A stretch of DNA of 64,000 nt from CAWIMX01 sp963837345 (lineage in GTDB: Bacteria; Acidobacteriota; Vicinamibacteria; Vicinamibacterales; CAVVIG01), in NCBI GenBank assembly GCA_963837345.1, contig CAWIMX010000001.1, positions 620,001 to 684,000 on the forward strand, read 5' to 3'. Under the pieces are notes generated by a model that ran no database searches, was not told where the DNA came from, and saw only the letters and a program-made list of their open reading frames with translations. Positions 35,571-43,338 of the stretch are shown here, in pieces. Numbering within the stretch: the first letter of the stretch is position 1; every line of letters starts with the position of its first letter. Both the position numbers and the translations under genes were made by a program.

Positions 35571-36725
35571 CTAGCGCGCCAGCACTTCCCGGTAATACGC
35601 TTCGTAGATCGGCACGATCTTGCTGTCGCAGAACCTGTCGGTCGCGCGCGTGCGGGCGGCGGCGGCCACGCGGTCGTGCAGCGCCTGATCGGCGAGCAGG
35701 CGCGCGCCCATGTCGGCCATGCCGTCGCGATCGTCGAGATCGAACATGAAGCCGCTCACGCCGTCCTCGATCACCTCCGGAATCCCGCCCACGCGCGCGG
35801 CCACCACCGGCACCTCGCACGCCATCGCCTCGAGGCCCGCAAGCCCGAAGCTTTCCGACGAGGACGGCAGCAGAAACAGATCCGCCGCCGACAGCAGCGG
35901 CTGCACCTGCTCCTGCTCGCCGAGGAACTCGACGTCGGCGCCCAGGCCGAGCGACCGTGCCAGGCGTTGCGTCTCGCGCAGTTCGGGGCCGTCGCCCACC
36001 ATCAGCAGCCGCGACGGGACTTTCTCGTGGATCCGCTTGAAGATTTCGACGACGACGCCGGTGCGCTTCACGGGACGGAAGTTCGAGACGTGGATCACGA
36101 GCTTCTGGCCCTCGGGCGCGAGCGCCTTGCGCAGCTCCGCGGCCTCGACGCGCCGGTGGACCTTGCAGTCGAGAAAATTCGGGATCACGCGGATCTCGGA
36201 GCGCACGCCGAGCTCGTCGATCGTCTCCTGCTTGAGGTTCTCCGACACGGCGGTGACGCCGTCCGATTGTTCGATGCAGAAGGCGACGGCTTTCGAGTAC
36301 GACCGGTCGGCGCCGAGGAGCGTGATGTCGGTGCCATGGAGGGTCGTGATCACGCGCGGCACCGGCCCGCCGTTGGACGAGGCCAGAATCTGCCGCGCGA
36401 GATAGGCGGCCGTCGCGTGGGGGATCGCGTAGTGCGCGTGGATGACGTCGAGATGCTCGTCGCGCGCCACCTGCACGATCTTGTTCGCCAGCGTCAGGAT
36501 GTACTGCGGCTCGCGAAACAGCGGGTACGACGGCGTGTCCACCTTGTGGAACGTCATGCCCGGCTGGTACGTGCCGAAGCGGAACGGCGTGTCGGCGCTC
36601 AGGATATGCACACGGTGGCCCCGCGCCGCCAGCGCCTTGCCGAGCTCGGTGGCGATGATGCCGCTGCCGCCGATCGAGGCGTAGCACACGATCCCGACGT
36701 TCATCTTCGTCGCAGGTCCGCTCAT
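35571..36725 (-). CDS. bshA: N-acetyl-alpha-D-glucosaminyl L-malate synthase, bacillithiol pathway
   Basis: 384 aa GT4 enzyme; the ATG at 36725 overlaps the bshB1 stop (ATGA), and an internal ATG at 36704 gives MNVGIVCYASIGGSGIIATELG, the typical BshA N-terminus. The signature donor motif 'LPSSSESFGLAGLEAMACEVPVVAARVGGIPEV' is clear, as is 'HVSNFRPVKR'. BshA joins UDP-GlcNAc to L-malate, the first step of bacillithiol synthesis. Immediately downstream of the deacetylase bshB1 in the same operon. No BshC is present in the window, so the ligase must be elsewhere. Confidence 0.92.
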   Translation of the reverse strand: MSGPATKMNVGIVCYASIGGSGIIATELGKALAARGHRVHILSADTPFRFGTYQPGMTFHKVDTPSYPLFREPQYILTLANKIVQVARDEHLDVIHAHYAIPHATAAYLARQILASSNGGPVPRVITTLHGTDITLLGADRSYSKAVAFCIEQSDGVTAVSENLKQETIDELGVRSEIRVIPNFLDCKVHRRVEAAELRKALAPEGQKLVIHVSNFRPVKRTGVVVEIFKRIHEKVPSRLLMVGDGPELRETQRLARSLGLGADVEFLGEQEQVQPLLSAADLFLLPSSSESFGLAGLEAMACEVPVVAARVGGIPEVIEDGVSGFMFDLDDRDGMADMGARLLADQALHDRVAAAARTRATDRFCDSKIVPIYEAYYREVLAR

Positions 36726-37432
36726 CGTGCGTCAGCGTCCTTCAGCAGGCTCGGCCGCACGATCGGCTGGCGCACGATCACGCCTTCCGCCCAGGACACG
36801 CCGGCGAGCGCGCCGAACTGCGCGTCGCGGCTCTCGATGAGCTGGCGGAAGGTGGGCGTGTTCAACCGTGTCTCGGCGGCCTTCGGATTGTCGCGGCGGA
36901 ACTGACTCGAGTGGCAGTCGAGGGCGCGGCGCTTGGCGTCGTAGAACGCCGACACGTCGACCAGGAACGACGGCGGCGCCGAGTCGTTGATGAAGTAGTA
37001 GCAGGTCCACTCGGGCCGCCACGCGTCGGCCTCCGACTTGAACCGCCGCAGCCCGCTCTTGAACACCGCCTCGGTCAGAAGCGCGCTCGCGGCCACGTGG
37101 TCCGGATGGCGATCGTCCCAGTACGGGATCGCGATCACGCGGGGGCGATGCTTGCGGATGAAGCTGACGGCGTCCGACAGATGGTTCTCGCTCTTCCCGA
37201 TCCGGCCGTCGGGCCACCTGAGATTCTTGCGCCACGCCGCGCCGAGCACCTGGCGCGCGGCTTCGGCTTCCTCGACCCGCTCCTCCACGGTGCCGTTCGT
37301 GCCCATCTCCCCCGCCGTGAGATCGCACAGGCCGACCACCAGCCCCTGCGCCGCGTGGTGCGCGACGGTGGCGCCGAGGCCGATCTCGATATCGTCGGGG
37401 TGCGGGCCGAACACGATCAGATCTATGGGCAT
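36722..37432 (-). CDS. bshB1: GlcNAc-malate deacetylase, bacillithiol pathway
   Basis: 236 aa LmbE-fold enzyme. The N-terminal zinc motif is 'IVFGPHPDDIEIGLGATVAHHAAQG', the BshB1 hallmark 'LTAGEMGTNGTVEERVEEAEAA' follows, and the second zinc-binding stretch is 'WDDRHPDHVAASALL'. BshB1 removes the acetyl group from GlcNAc-malate made by BshA. Coupled to bshA by a 4-bp stop/start overlap, supporting the pathway assignment. Confidence 0.93.
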   Translation of the reverse strand: MPIDLIVFGPHPDDIEIGLGATVAHHAAQGLVVGLCDLTAGEMGTNGTVEERVEEAEAARQVLGAAWRKNLRWPDGRIGKSENHLSDAVSFIRKHRPRVIAIPYWDDRHPDHVAASALLTEAVFKSGLRRFKSEADAWRPEWTCYYFINDSAPPSFLVDVSAFYDAKRRALDCHSSQFRRDNPKAAETRLNTPTFRQLIESRDAQFGALAGVSWAEGVIVRQPIVRPSLLKDADAR

Positions 37433-37481
37433 GCCGAGTGGTCCTTGGTGCTTGGGCGCCTGCGTCCCTGGTCCGAGGCGC

Positions 37482-38702
37482 CTAGCGGTTGAAGTCGAAC
37501 GCCGCGTCCGAGGCCTCGGTCTCCTCGAGGCAGTACCGCGCGGCGATGCGGCTCGCCAGATACGCCCCGGTGACGCCGTGGCTCGAGTCGCCCCACGCGA
37601 ACACGTGAAACGGGAAGTTCCGGTGCGGACCGATGTAGGGAATCCCTTCGACCGTGCGTGCGTACGGCGTGGACCACCCGTACACGGCCGGCGCGCCCGA
37701 AATGTCCGGATAGAGCGTGGACAGCTCGTACATCAGCTGACCGGTGCGCTGCACGATCGTCTTGTCGAGCAGCCGATCGGGCACCGGAGCGGAGTCGGCC
37801 CCGGCGATCAGCAGCCGATGGCCGTCGATCCACCGGACGATGTGCGGAGGGGCGGCGGCGTCGCGAAGCACGAAGCCGTCGCGGCCGAGGCTCCTGCGGA
37901 TGGGGGCGGGCAGCGGCGCCGTCACCGCCGTGTACACCCGATGGAACCAGAAATGGCGTTTGAGCGATCGATACAGATCCGTCGGCACGCCCGTCGCGAC
38001 GACGATCTTCTTCGTGCGGATCCGGCCGCCGGCCGTGAACACGTCGGCGATCTTGCGTGTGAACGTGACTTTCTTCACCGGCGAACCCTCGAAAACCTGC
38101 CCCCCGCCCGCCTTCGCCGCCGCCGCGAAGCCGAGCGTCGCCCGATAGGGATCGATCGTCGCGCCCTCGCGCGTCCGAAGGGCGCCGGCGGCCCGCTCGA
38201 TCCGCGCATCGGCCTTCGCGGCGCGGGCGTTGAGCAACGCGGCCTCGAGGCTGGCCGCCTTGCGCTCCTTGTGATCCTTGATCTGGCGCGCCGCCTGGTC
38301 GGGCGTCAGAGCGACCGTGAGCGTGAGAGCCGGCTCGAGGGCGCACTTGATGTTCAGACGCTTGACCTGCGCCCTGAGATCCAGGGCCGCGTGGCGCCAC
38401 GCCTGGAAGGCCCAGCGGGCGCGCTTCACGCCGAGCGCCTGCTCCAGATCCGGAAAGCTCACGCCCGGATCGTCGTTCACCCATCCTGTCGACAACGCCG
38501 CCGATCCCTGGCCGACGCGACCCGCCTCGAGCAGGATCACGTTCTGCCCCGCCGAGACGAGCGCGTGGGCCGCGGCACAGCCGGTCAGCCCGCCGCCGAT
38601 GACGACCACGTCGGCGAGCTCGTTGGCCTGGTGGCGGGAATACGAGGGGACGCGCGACTTCGCGAAACCGTCGATCCAGGGGGATTTTCCGTAGCGGGTC
38701 AT
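37482..38702 (-). CDS. FAD-dependent oxidoreductase, glycine/D-amino-acid oxidase (DAO) family
   Basis: 406 aa. Rossmann motif VVVIGGGLTGCAAAHALV, 'GRVGQGSAALSTGWV' in the substrate region and 'GWSTPYARTVEGIPYIGPH' plus 'FAWGDSSHGVTGAYLASRIAARY' near the C-terminus are typical of the DAO/sarcosine oxidase family. The substrate is a secondary or primary amine, not identifiable here. A palindromic repeat sits directly upstream of its start. Confidence 0.88.
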   Translation of the reverse strand: MTRYGKSPWIDGFAKSRVPSYSRHQANELADVVVIGGGLTGCAAAHALVSAGQNVILLEAGRVGQGSAALSTGWVNDDPGVSFPDLEQALGVKRARWAFQAWRHAALDLRAQVKRLNIKCALEPALTLTVALTPDQAARQIKDHKERKAASLEAALLNARAAKADARIERAAGALRTREGATIDPYRATLGFAAAAKAGGGQVFEGSPVKKVTFTRKIADVFTAGGRIRTKKIVVATGVPTDLYRSLKRHFWFHRVYTAVTAPLPAPIRRSLGRDGFVLRDAAAPPHIVRWIDGHRLLIAGADSAPVPDRLLDKTIVQRTGQLMYELSTLYPDISGAPAVYGWSTPYARTVEGIPYIGPHRNFPFHVFAWGDSSHGVTGAYLASRIAARYCLEETEASDAAFDFNR

Positions 38703-38705
38703 CCC

Positions 38706-38747
38706 GTCATTGTAGGGCGGACCTCGCGGTCCGCCCTAATCAATGAC
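38706..38747. repeat. Palindromic REP-like intergenic element
   Basis: Core TAGGGCGGACC-TCGC-GGTCCGCCCTA is a perfect 11-bp stem with a 4-base loop (38713-38738). A second arm, GTCATTG/CAATGAC, extends it with a two-base bulge, making a 42-bp near-perfect hairpin. The identical TAGGGCGGACC half appears at 51711-51721 over the stop codon of the glucan synthase gene. This suggests a dispersed element or a terminator. Confidence 0.75.
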
Positions 38748-38763
38748 CCGAGCGCGATCGACG

Positions 38764-39370
38764 CTAGAACGAAGAGCGGATGCCGAGCTCGGCCTGCCGC
38801 GGGAAGCCGCCGCCGCCGTGGAGATTCGTCAGCACGAGGAACGTCGACGGAATGCGTGCGTCACCCGACGGATTGGTGAAGTTCGCGCGGTTGGCCACGT
38901 TGAACATGTCGAGGAACACCTCCACCGCCCGCTGATCGACGAGCGTCCGCCGCCATCCGGCCCGCAGGTCGAGCTGGAAGTGGTCGGGGCCGCGGGCGCC
39001 GTTGCGGCCGCCGTCCGACGGCACGTTCTGCATGGCGCTCAGCGCGGTGCCGCTGTAGGTGCCCGCCGGCAGCGGATCCACCAGCTCGCCGTTCTGGTCG
39101 ACGTCGATGCCGCTGCTGTAGATCGTGAACGGCCGGCCGCTCATGTAGCGCGCGGTCGAGGAGAGCGTGATGCCGCCGATCGACATCGGAGGGCCCGCGC
39201 CACTGGTCCAGGTTCAGATCCGTCAGCACCTGGCAGGTGTCCTTGTCGGCCTGGTTGTTGCCCGTGCCGCGCGAGGACGACAGCGAGTACGACACGCGCG
39301 CCGACCAGTAGAAGATCCCGTATTCCTTGGTCGAGATGCGTGCAGTTCGATGAAGCGCGTGCGGTCCTGA
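38764..39370 (-). pseudogene. TonB-dependent receptor remnant (C-terminal part, internally deleted)
   Basis: Reading toward lower coordinates, one frame gives 'FYWSARVSYSLSSSRGTGNN' and 'CQVLTDLNLDQWRGP', then the frame switches at about 39175-39190 to 'IGGITLSSTARYMSGRPFTIYSSGIDVDQNGELVDPLPAG' and runs to a normal receptor end (ELGIRSSF). It aligns closely with the last 190 residues of the receptor at 16883 (same 'DVDQNG', 'AGTYSG', 'FNVxNRANFTNPxGD'). About 15 residues around the DRRH motif are missing. The N-terminal 750 residues are absent; the exonuclease stop codon is only nine bases away. Not a sequencing-error case: most of the gene is gone. Confidence 0.8.
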
Positions 39371-39378
39371 CGAACCTC

Positions 39379-40269
39379 TTACACGTCCGGCGTGTCCGGC
39401 GCGCCGGCGGTCGAAGCCTTCGCCGCCGCGTCGAGTCGCGCGGCCAGCGCGGCGAACGCCGGCGTCGGTCCGGTCCATCTGAGCGCGTCGACACTCTCGA
39501 ACAACGTGATGTCCGTCCGAAGCGTGGCGAGATCGCGGAACAGCAGGGCGCGCTCGCGCTCCTTCATGAGCGTGGCGAGCAGCGCCGCCGGTCGAGAGGC
39601 GTTCACGCGCCATGTCGTCCAGTCGGCGGGAATCGACTCGAGATGGCGGTACTTGGCGAGGACCGCCGCGGCCGACTTGGCGCCCCAGCCGGCAAGCCCG
39701 GGATAGCCGTCCGACGCGTCGCCCACGAGCGCGAGGTAGTCGGGAATCGACTCGGGCGGGACACCGAACCTGGCGACGACGCCGGCTTCGTCGCGGACGG
39801 TCCGGGCCCGCCGATCCATCTGCACCACGCGCGTGCCGCGAACCGACTGGGCGAGATCCTTGTCGGGCGTGCAGATGACCACGCGCTCCACCCGCGGATC
39901 GGCGGCCGCCCGCGCCGCGGCCGCCGCCAGCGCATCGTCGGCTTCATACTCGACCATCGGCCACACCACGACGCCGAGCGCCGAGAGCATCTCTTCGAGC
40001 AGTGGAAACTGCGACAGGAGCGCCGGCTCGATGCCGTCGCCGGTCTTGTAGCCGGGCCAGAGCCGATTGCGGAACGATTCGATGACGTGGTCGGTCGCAA
40101 CCCCGATGTAGGTGGTCCCGACCGTCATCATGCCGAGCAGCGACGTGAGCACACCGCGGACCGCGCCCACCTCCCGGCCGTCGCGGTCGCGCGCCGACGG
40201 CACCCCGTAGTAGTGGCGGAACAGTTCGTACGTGCCGTCGATGAGATAGACGTCCGCGCGCCCCTCCAG
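39379..40269 (-). CDS. 5'-3' exonuclease (flap endonuclease-like), start codon uncertain
   Basis: 296 aa if started at CTG 40269. A GTG at 40203 would remove 'VYLIDGTYELFRHYYG', which holds the conserved first metal-binding Asp of the family, so it is not a sensible start. The body has 'VATDHVIESFRNRLWPGYKTG', 'VEYEADDALAAAAARA', 'ICTPDKDLAQSV' (acidic metal ligands) and the helix-hairpin-helix 'DYLALVGDASDGYPGLAGWGAKSAAAVLAKYRHL'. It would remove flaps or RNA primers. No ATG, GTG or TTG exists between the upstream stop (TAG, 40279) and the LIDG motif. The gene lies in the same frame as, and three codons after, the membrane-protein gene. Confidence 0.8.
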   Translation of the reverse strand: MEGRADVYLIDGTYELFRHYYGVPSARDRDGREVGAVRGVLTSLLGMMTVGTTYIGVATDHVIESFRNRLWPGYKTGDGIEPALLSQFPLLEEMLSALGVVVWPMVEYEADDALAAAAARAAADPRVERVVICTPDKDLAQSVRGTRVVQMDRRARTVRDEAGVVARFGVPPESIPDYLALVGDASDGYPGLAGWGAKSAAAVLAKYRHLESIPADWTTWRVNASRPAALLATLMKERERALLFRDLATLRTDITLFESVDALRWTGPTPAFAALAARLDAAAKASTAGAPDTPDV

Positions 40270-40278
40270 ACTGGCAGT

Positions 40279-40833
40279 CTATGCGATCGGCGATCCGGAA
40301 TCCGCCACGGCCCGCGCCGGCGGCGCCCCGCGCAGCCATTCCCGAACCGTTCCGCGGCACGGCGGCAGCGGATCGCACGCCAGCACATAGAGCAGCACGG
40401 TCGTCAGCAGGATGAGGGAGTAGCTGAGGAGCGCGATCTGCACCATGAAGTAGAGATAGAGGTATGCGCTCGGCGCGAACAGCAGCACCGAGAGCGTGAG
40501 GAACGAGATGCGCAGCAGCGCGTCGCGCACGCGCCTCGGATTGCGGAGCCCTTTCGACACGCGACGATAGGCATTCTGCTCCGCGGTTTCGATCGGCATC
40601 CGGAAGACCGTCTGCGTGAGGCCCACGAACAGCGCCGCGCAGAACAGCACCAGGGCGATGCGCAGCCACGGCTCGACGAACCGGAAGAACGCGGCCGCCC
40701 ACACGAAATAGACGATGATGCTGACGTTGGTGAGCTGAACCGCGAGCCACACGTTCGTCCGGCCCGTGAGCCGCTGAAACCGCCGGCAAAGCCGTTCGGT
40801 CAGATCGAGCAGGGTCGAATCGATGAGCGTCAT
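40279..40833 (-). CDS. Small integral membrane protein of unknown function
   Basis: 184 aa from ATG 40833 with four hydrophobic segments, for example 'VWLAVQLTNVSIIVYFVWAAAFF', 'IALVLFCAALFVGLTQTVF', 'LSVLLFAPSAYLYLYF' and 'IALLSYSLILLTTVLLYVLA'. Ends in a cytoplasmic-looking CDPLPPCRGTVREW segment. I do not recognise the family. It ends in TAG, followed in the same frame by the exonuclease reading frame. Confidence 0.7.
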   Translation of the reverse strand: MTLIDSTLLDLTERLCRRFQRLTGRTNVWLAVQLTNVSIIVYFVWAAAFFRFVEPWLRIALVLFCAALFVGLTQTVFRMPIETAEQNAYRRVSKGLRNPRRVRDALLRISFLTLSVLLFAPSAYLYLYFMVQIALLSYSLILLTTVLLYVLACDPLPPCRGTVREWLRGAPPARAVADSGSPIA

Positions 40834-40857
40834 GCTGGAGATTTGAGGACGGAGACC

Positions 40858-40886
40858 CTGAAAAGGTTCCGTCGACGGGGTATTAT
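40858..40886 (+). promoter_or_regulatory. Candidate promoter for the PD40 gene
   Basis: CTGAAA (40858-40863) and TATTAT (40881-40886) are separated by exactly 17 bp and sit just before the GGGGAGGGAGG ribosome-binding site of the gene starting at 40904. A start of transcription about seven bases after TATTAT would leave a very short leader that begins in that site, so the call is tentative. Confidence 0.3.
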
Positions 40887-40903
40887 GCGCGGGGAGGGAG
40901 GCT

Positions 40904-41920
40904 ATGGTGCAGACAAAGGCGGCGATCACAGGTGGAAGCATCGGCGTCGCGGCGGCCGTGGTGGCCATGCTCGGCGCCCTGAGCCCGACAGTCTCGAGCC
41001 AGGCGCCGGCATCGTCGGCCCGTGAGAACCGGACCGACGCCGGCGTGCACAACTTCGGCGCGCCCATCAACACGAAGTGGGACGAGGGCGAGCTGTCGTT
41101 CGCCGACGACGGCACGATGGTGCTGACGTCGAGCCGGCAGGATCTGGCCGTGGCGCCAGGCGATGCCAAGGATCTCTACATCGCCACCTTCAACACGGAC
41201 ACCGGCACCTGGAACACGCCGGTGAACATGGGGCTGCCCGTGAATGCGGCGCCGGCCACCGACGTCGATCCCCTGCGGAAGGGCGACGACCGCGAGCCGT
41301 GGATCTCGCACGACGGCAACACGATCTATTTCAAGTCGGACCGGCTGGCGACGACCGCGCCGCGCAACCTGAACGACATCTTCGTGACGCATAAAGTCAA
41401 CGGAAAGTGGTCGACGCCCGAGCTCGTGCCGGCGCCGATCAGTACCGACGACGGCAATGAGCATTGCCCGATGCTCCTGAGGGACGGCAAGACGCTCTGC
41501 TTCGCGTCCGCGCGCGCCGGCGGCTACGGCAGCTTCGACATCTGGTGTTCCCAGCAGGGCGCGGACGGGACGTGGCAGGCTCCGGTGAACCAGGGGCCGA
41601 ACATCAACACCGCCGCGTCCGAGTTCCATTTCATGGAGGACAAGGACGCGCGGTGGGTGTACTTCACCTCGTCGCGCCCCGGCGGACAGGGAGGCAACGA
41701 CATCTGGGCCGCGCGCCATCTGGGGCCGAACAGCTGGGGCCCGGCCGTGAATCTCGGGGCCGTGGTGAACACCACGGGCGCCGACATGTGCCCGGCGCTC
41801 GGCGCCGACGGCAAGACGTTCTGCTGGTTCGGGTCGCGACCGGGCGACACCCTGGGCATGGCGGACATCTACTGGATGAGCCAGGGCGACATCGACCGCG
41901 TGCTCGACGCGGCACGGTAG
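40904..41920 (+). CDS. PD40/WD40-like beta-propeller protein, secreted
   Basis: 338 aa with an N-terminal helix (SIGVAAAVVAMLGALSPTVSS). At least five repeats of the TolB-like PD40 type follow, such as 'DEGELSFADDGTMVLTSSRQ', 'DREPWISHDGNTIYFKSDR' and 'CPMLLRDGKTLCFASARAGGYGSFDIW'. The repeats bind ligands or proteins; enzymatic residues are not apparent. Strong ribosome-binding site upstream of ATG 40904. Convergent with the Crp/Fnr gene with a 4-bp gap, so their ends may share a terminator. Confidence 0.82.
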   Translation: MVQTKAAITGGSIGVAAAVVAMLGALSPTVSSQAPASSARENRTDAGVHNFGAPINTKWDEGELSFADDGTMVLTSSRQDLAVAPGDAKDLYIATFNTDTGTWNTPVNMGLPVNAAPATDVDPLRKGDDREPWISHDGNTIYFKSDRLATTAPRNLNDIFVTHKVNGKWSTPELVPAPISTDDGNEHCPMLLRDGKTLCFASARAGGYGSFDIWCSQQGADGTWQAPVNQGPNINTAASEFHFMEDKDARWVYFTSSRPGGQGGNDIWAARHLGPNSWGPAVNLGAVVNTTGADMCPALGADGKTFCWFGSRPGDTLGMADIYWMSQGDIDRVLDAAR

Positions 41921-41924
41921 CGCG

Positions 41925-42599
41925 TCAGTCGCGCATGCGCGGCGGCGCCTCGTGCAGCACGACGCTCAAGAGCGCGTCGTGCACCTTGAGGTCGCCGTTG
42001 TAGTCGATGAAGCCGAGCTTGCGGAACTTGTTCATGAAGAAGTTCACGCGCGAGCGCGTCGTGCCCACCATCTCGGCGAGCACACCCTGGGAGATTCTGG
42101 GCAGCACGCGTCGGGGGCCGCTCGGCTTGCCGTAGCGCGCGAGCAGCAACAACGTCCGCGCCAGGCGCTTCTCGCTGGCATTGAACAACTGATCGACGAG
42201 GTCCTCTTCGAGCCGGTTGTTCCGGGCGAGCATGTGCGTGATGAAGCGATCCGACAGGGCGCGCTGCTGGTGGAGCAGGCGGACCATCTGCCGTTTGGGC
42301 ACGACGCGGATCCGGCTCTCCCCCATCGCGATCGCCGTGGCGAGTCGACGGGGCTGACCGGCCAGCGCCCCCTCCCCGAAGAAATCGCCGGCGCCAATCA
42401 CGCCGACGACGGCCTCCTTGCCGCCCCGGGACAGCACGGCCATCTTCACGCTGCCGCCTAGCACGTAGAGGATCGCGTCGCAGGGATCGCCTTGCGAATA
42501 GATTCGCTCGCCCGCTCGATACGTGACCACCGTGCCCGCGGTTCCGCGCGACGTGAGAAATGCCTCGATGTCGAAGGGTCGCCGCTTCGGTGACGGCAT
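41925..42599 (-). CDS. Crp/Fnr-family transcriptional regulator
   Basis: 224 aa from ATG 42599 (MPSPKRRPFDIEAFL). A cyclic-nucleotide-binding-like domain with 'YRAGERIYSQGDPCDAILYVLGGSVKMAV' and 'FFGEGALAGQPRRLATAIAM' is followed by a Crp-type helix-turn-helix, 'ISQGVLAEMVGTTRSRVNFFMNKFRKLGFI'. No Cys cluster for an iron-sulfur centre is visible, so it is not an Fnr-type oxygen sensor. It may regulate the divergent operon of small genes and the glucan synthase, because a palindrome lies in between. Confidence 0.88.
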   Translation of the reverse strand: MPSPKRRPFDIEAFLTSRGTAGTVVTYRAGERIYSQGDPCDAILYVLGGSVKMAVLSRGGKEAVVGVIGAGDFFGEGALAGQPRRLATAIAMGESRIRVVPKRQMVRLLHQQRALSDRFITHMLARNNRLEEDLVDQLFNASEKRLARTLLLLARYGKPSGPRRVLPRISQGVLAEMVGTTRSRVNFFMNKFRKLGFIDYNGDLKVHDALLSVVLHEAPPRMRD

Positions 42600-42618
42600 C
42601 AGAGCATGGTAACGCAGT

Positions 42619-42634
42619 GTGCTCTTTTGAACAC
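42619..42634. promoter_or_regulatory. Imperfect palindrome in the Crp/Fnr-small gene intergenic region
   Basis: GTGCTC-TTTT-GAACAC has one mismatch in a 6-bp dyad, located between the divergent regulator (start 42599) and the small-gene operon (start 42711). It is a plausible operator, but the half-site does not match textbook Fnr or Crp boxes. Confidence 0.25.
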
Positions 42635-42710
42635 CTGGCGCGAAGGCCGACCTCATATTCTGGCTTCTGGCGTTATCCGTGACGTTCGGCTCGAGTGAAC
42701 AGGAGGACAG

Positions 42711-42878
42711 ATGTCGGAACGCAACGGCGATCGCGCTCGATTCCAGAAGGAGCGAATGCGCAAGCTCCGTCAGCGTCAGCGCGTTCGGCTGCTGGCGATC
42801 GCAAAACCGGCGGCCGACACCACGGCCGGCGTTTCGCGCCAGGCGCCCCGAAAGCGGCCGGCTCCGACAGGCGACTGA
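42711..42878 (+). CDS. Small basic protein, first gene of the glucan-synthase operon
   Basis: 55 aa, below usual gene-calling length. ATG 42711 is preceded by AGGAGGACAG, one of the best ribosome-binding sites in the window, and the frame ends in TGA at 42876-42878. The protein begins MSERNGDRARFQKERMRKLR and is rich in Arg/Lys, with no signal or membrane segment. It could bind nucleic acid or an acidic partner. It precedes three further tiny genes and the glucan synthase on the same strand. Confidence 0.6.
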   Translation: MSERNGDRARFQKERMRKLRQRQRVRLLAIAKPAADTTAGVSRQAPRKRPAPTGD

Positions 42879-42914
42879 CTCGGAACGGAAACCCTCTGAA
42901 ATGCGGGGAAGCAC

Positions 42915-43130
42915 ATGTTGAAAGGGATGACACGGGCGAAACTCACCGTCGGGTGGTTCGCGATCGTGGCGCTGATGATCGCCGCCATGCTGGCGCTGAG
43001 CGTCACGATGACCCTCGCCACCGCCGTGATGCTGGCGGCCCTCTGCCTCGTCCCACCGGGCATCATCTTCGCCCTGTGGCCGACCGACTCACCGCGCACC
43101 ATCGGAGACGTGCTCCGCAAGGACGCCTGA
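42915..43130 (+). CDS. Small membrane protein with two transmembrane helices
   Basis: 71 aa with helices 'VGWFAIVALMIAAMLALSVTMTLATAVMLAALCLVPPGIIFALW'. Starts MLKGMTRAKL and ends with a hydrophilic tail PTDSPRTIGDVLRKDA. I do not recognise a family. Located 36 bp after the basic protein and 10 bp before the next small gene. Confidence 0.65.
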   Translation: MLKGMTRAKLTVGWFAIVALMIAAMLALSVTMTLATAVMLAALCLVPPGIIFALWPTDSPRTIGDVLRKDA

Positions 43131-43140
43131 AGCCATCCTG

Positions 43141-43338
43141 ATGACGGACTCGACGCGTCTCCCGATTCTGCACGAACTGATCGCGGCCCTGGACCGTCGA
43201 CGTCCGCGGGTCGATCCGCACGCCGAGGCACCCATCGCCGAGGACGCCGCGGCGCTCAGGGCCAAGGCGATCGAGCAGATCGCCACGCTCGAAGACGAGT
43301 GCGCGTCCGGCCGCGCGACGAAGGGACGGTCTGCATGA
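43141..43338 (+). CDS. Small soluble acidic/helical protein
   Basis: 65 aa, MTDSTRLPILHELIAALDRRRPRVDP..., mostly helix-forming, with no membrane segment. Its TGA overlaps the ATG of the next gene (ATGA), so translation is coupled. No family recognised. Confidence 0.6.
   Translation: MTDSTRLPILHELIAALDRRRPRVDPHAEAPIAEDAAALRAKAIEQIATLEDECASGRATKGRSA

Noticed and set aside
38861..39613. 250-aa protein on the - strand
   Set aside because: It is a composite of exonuclease antisense/out-of-frame DNA and one frame of the receptor remnant.
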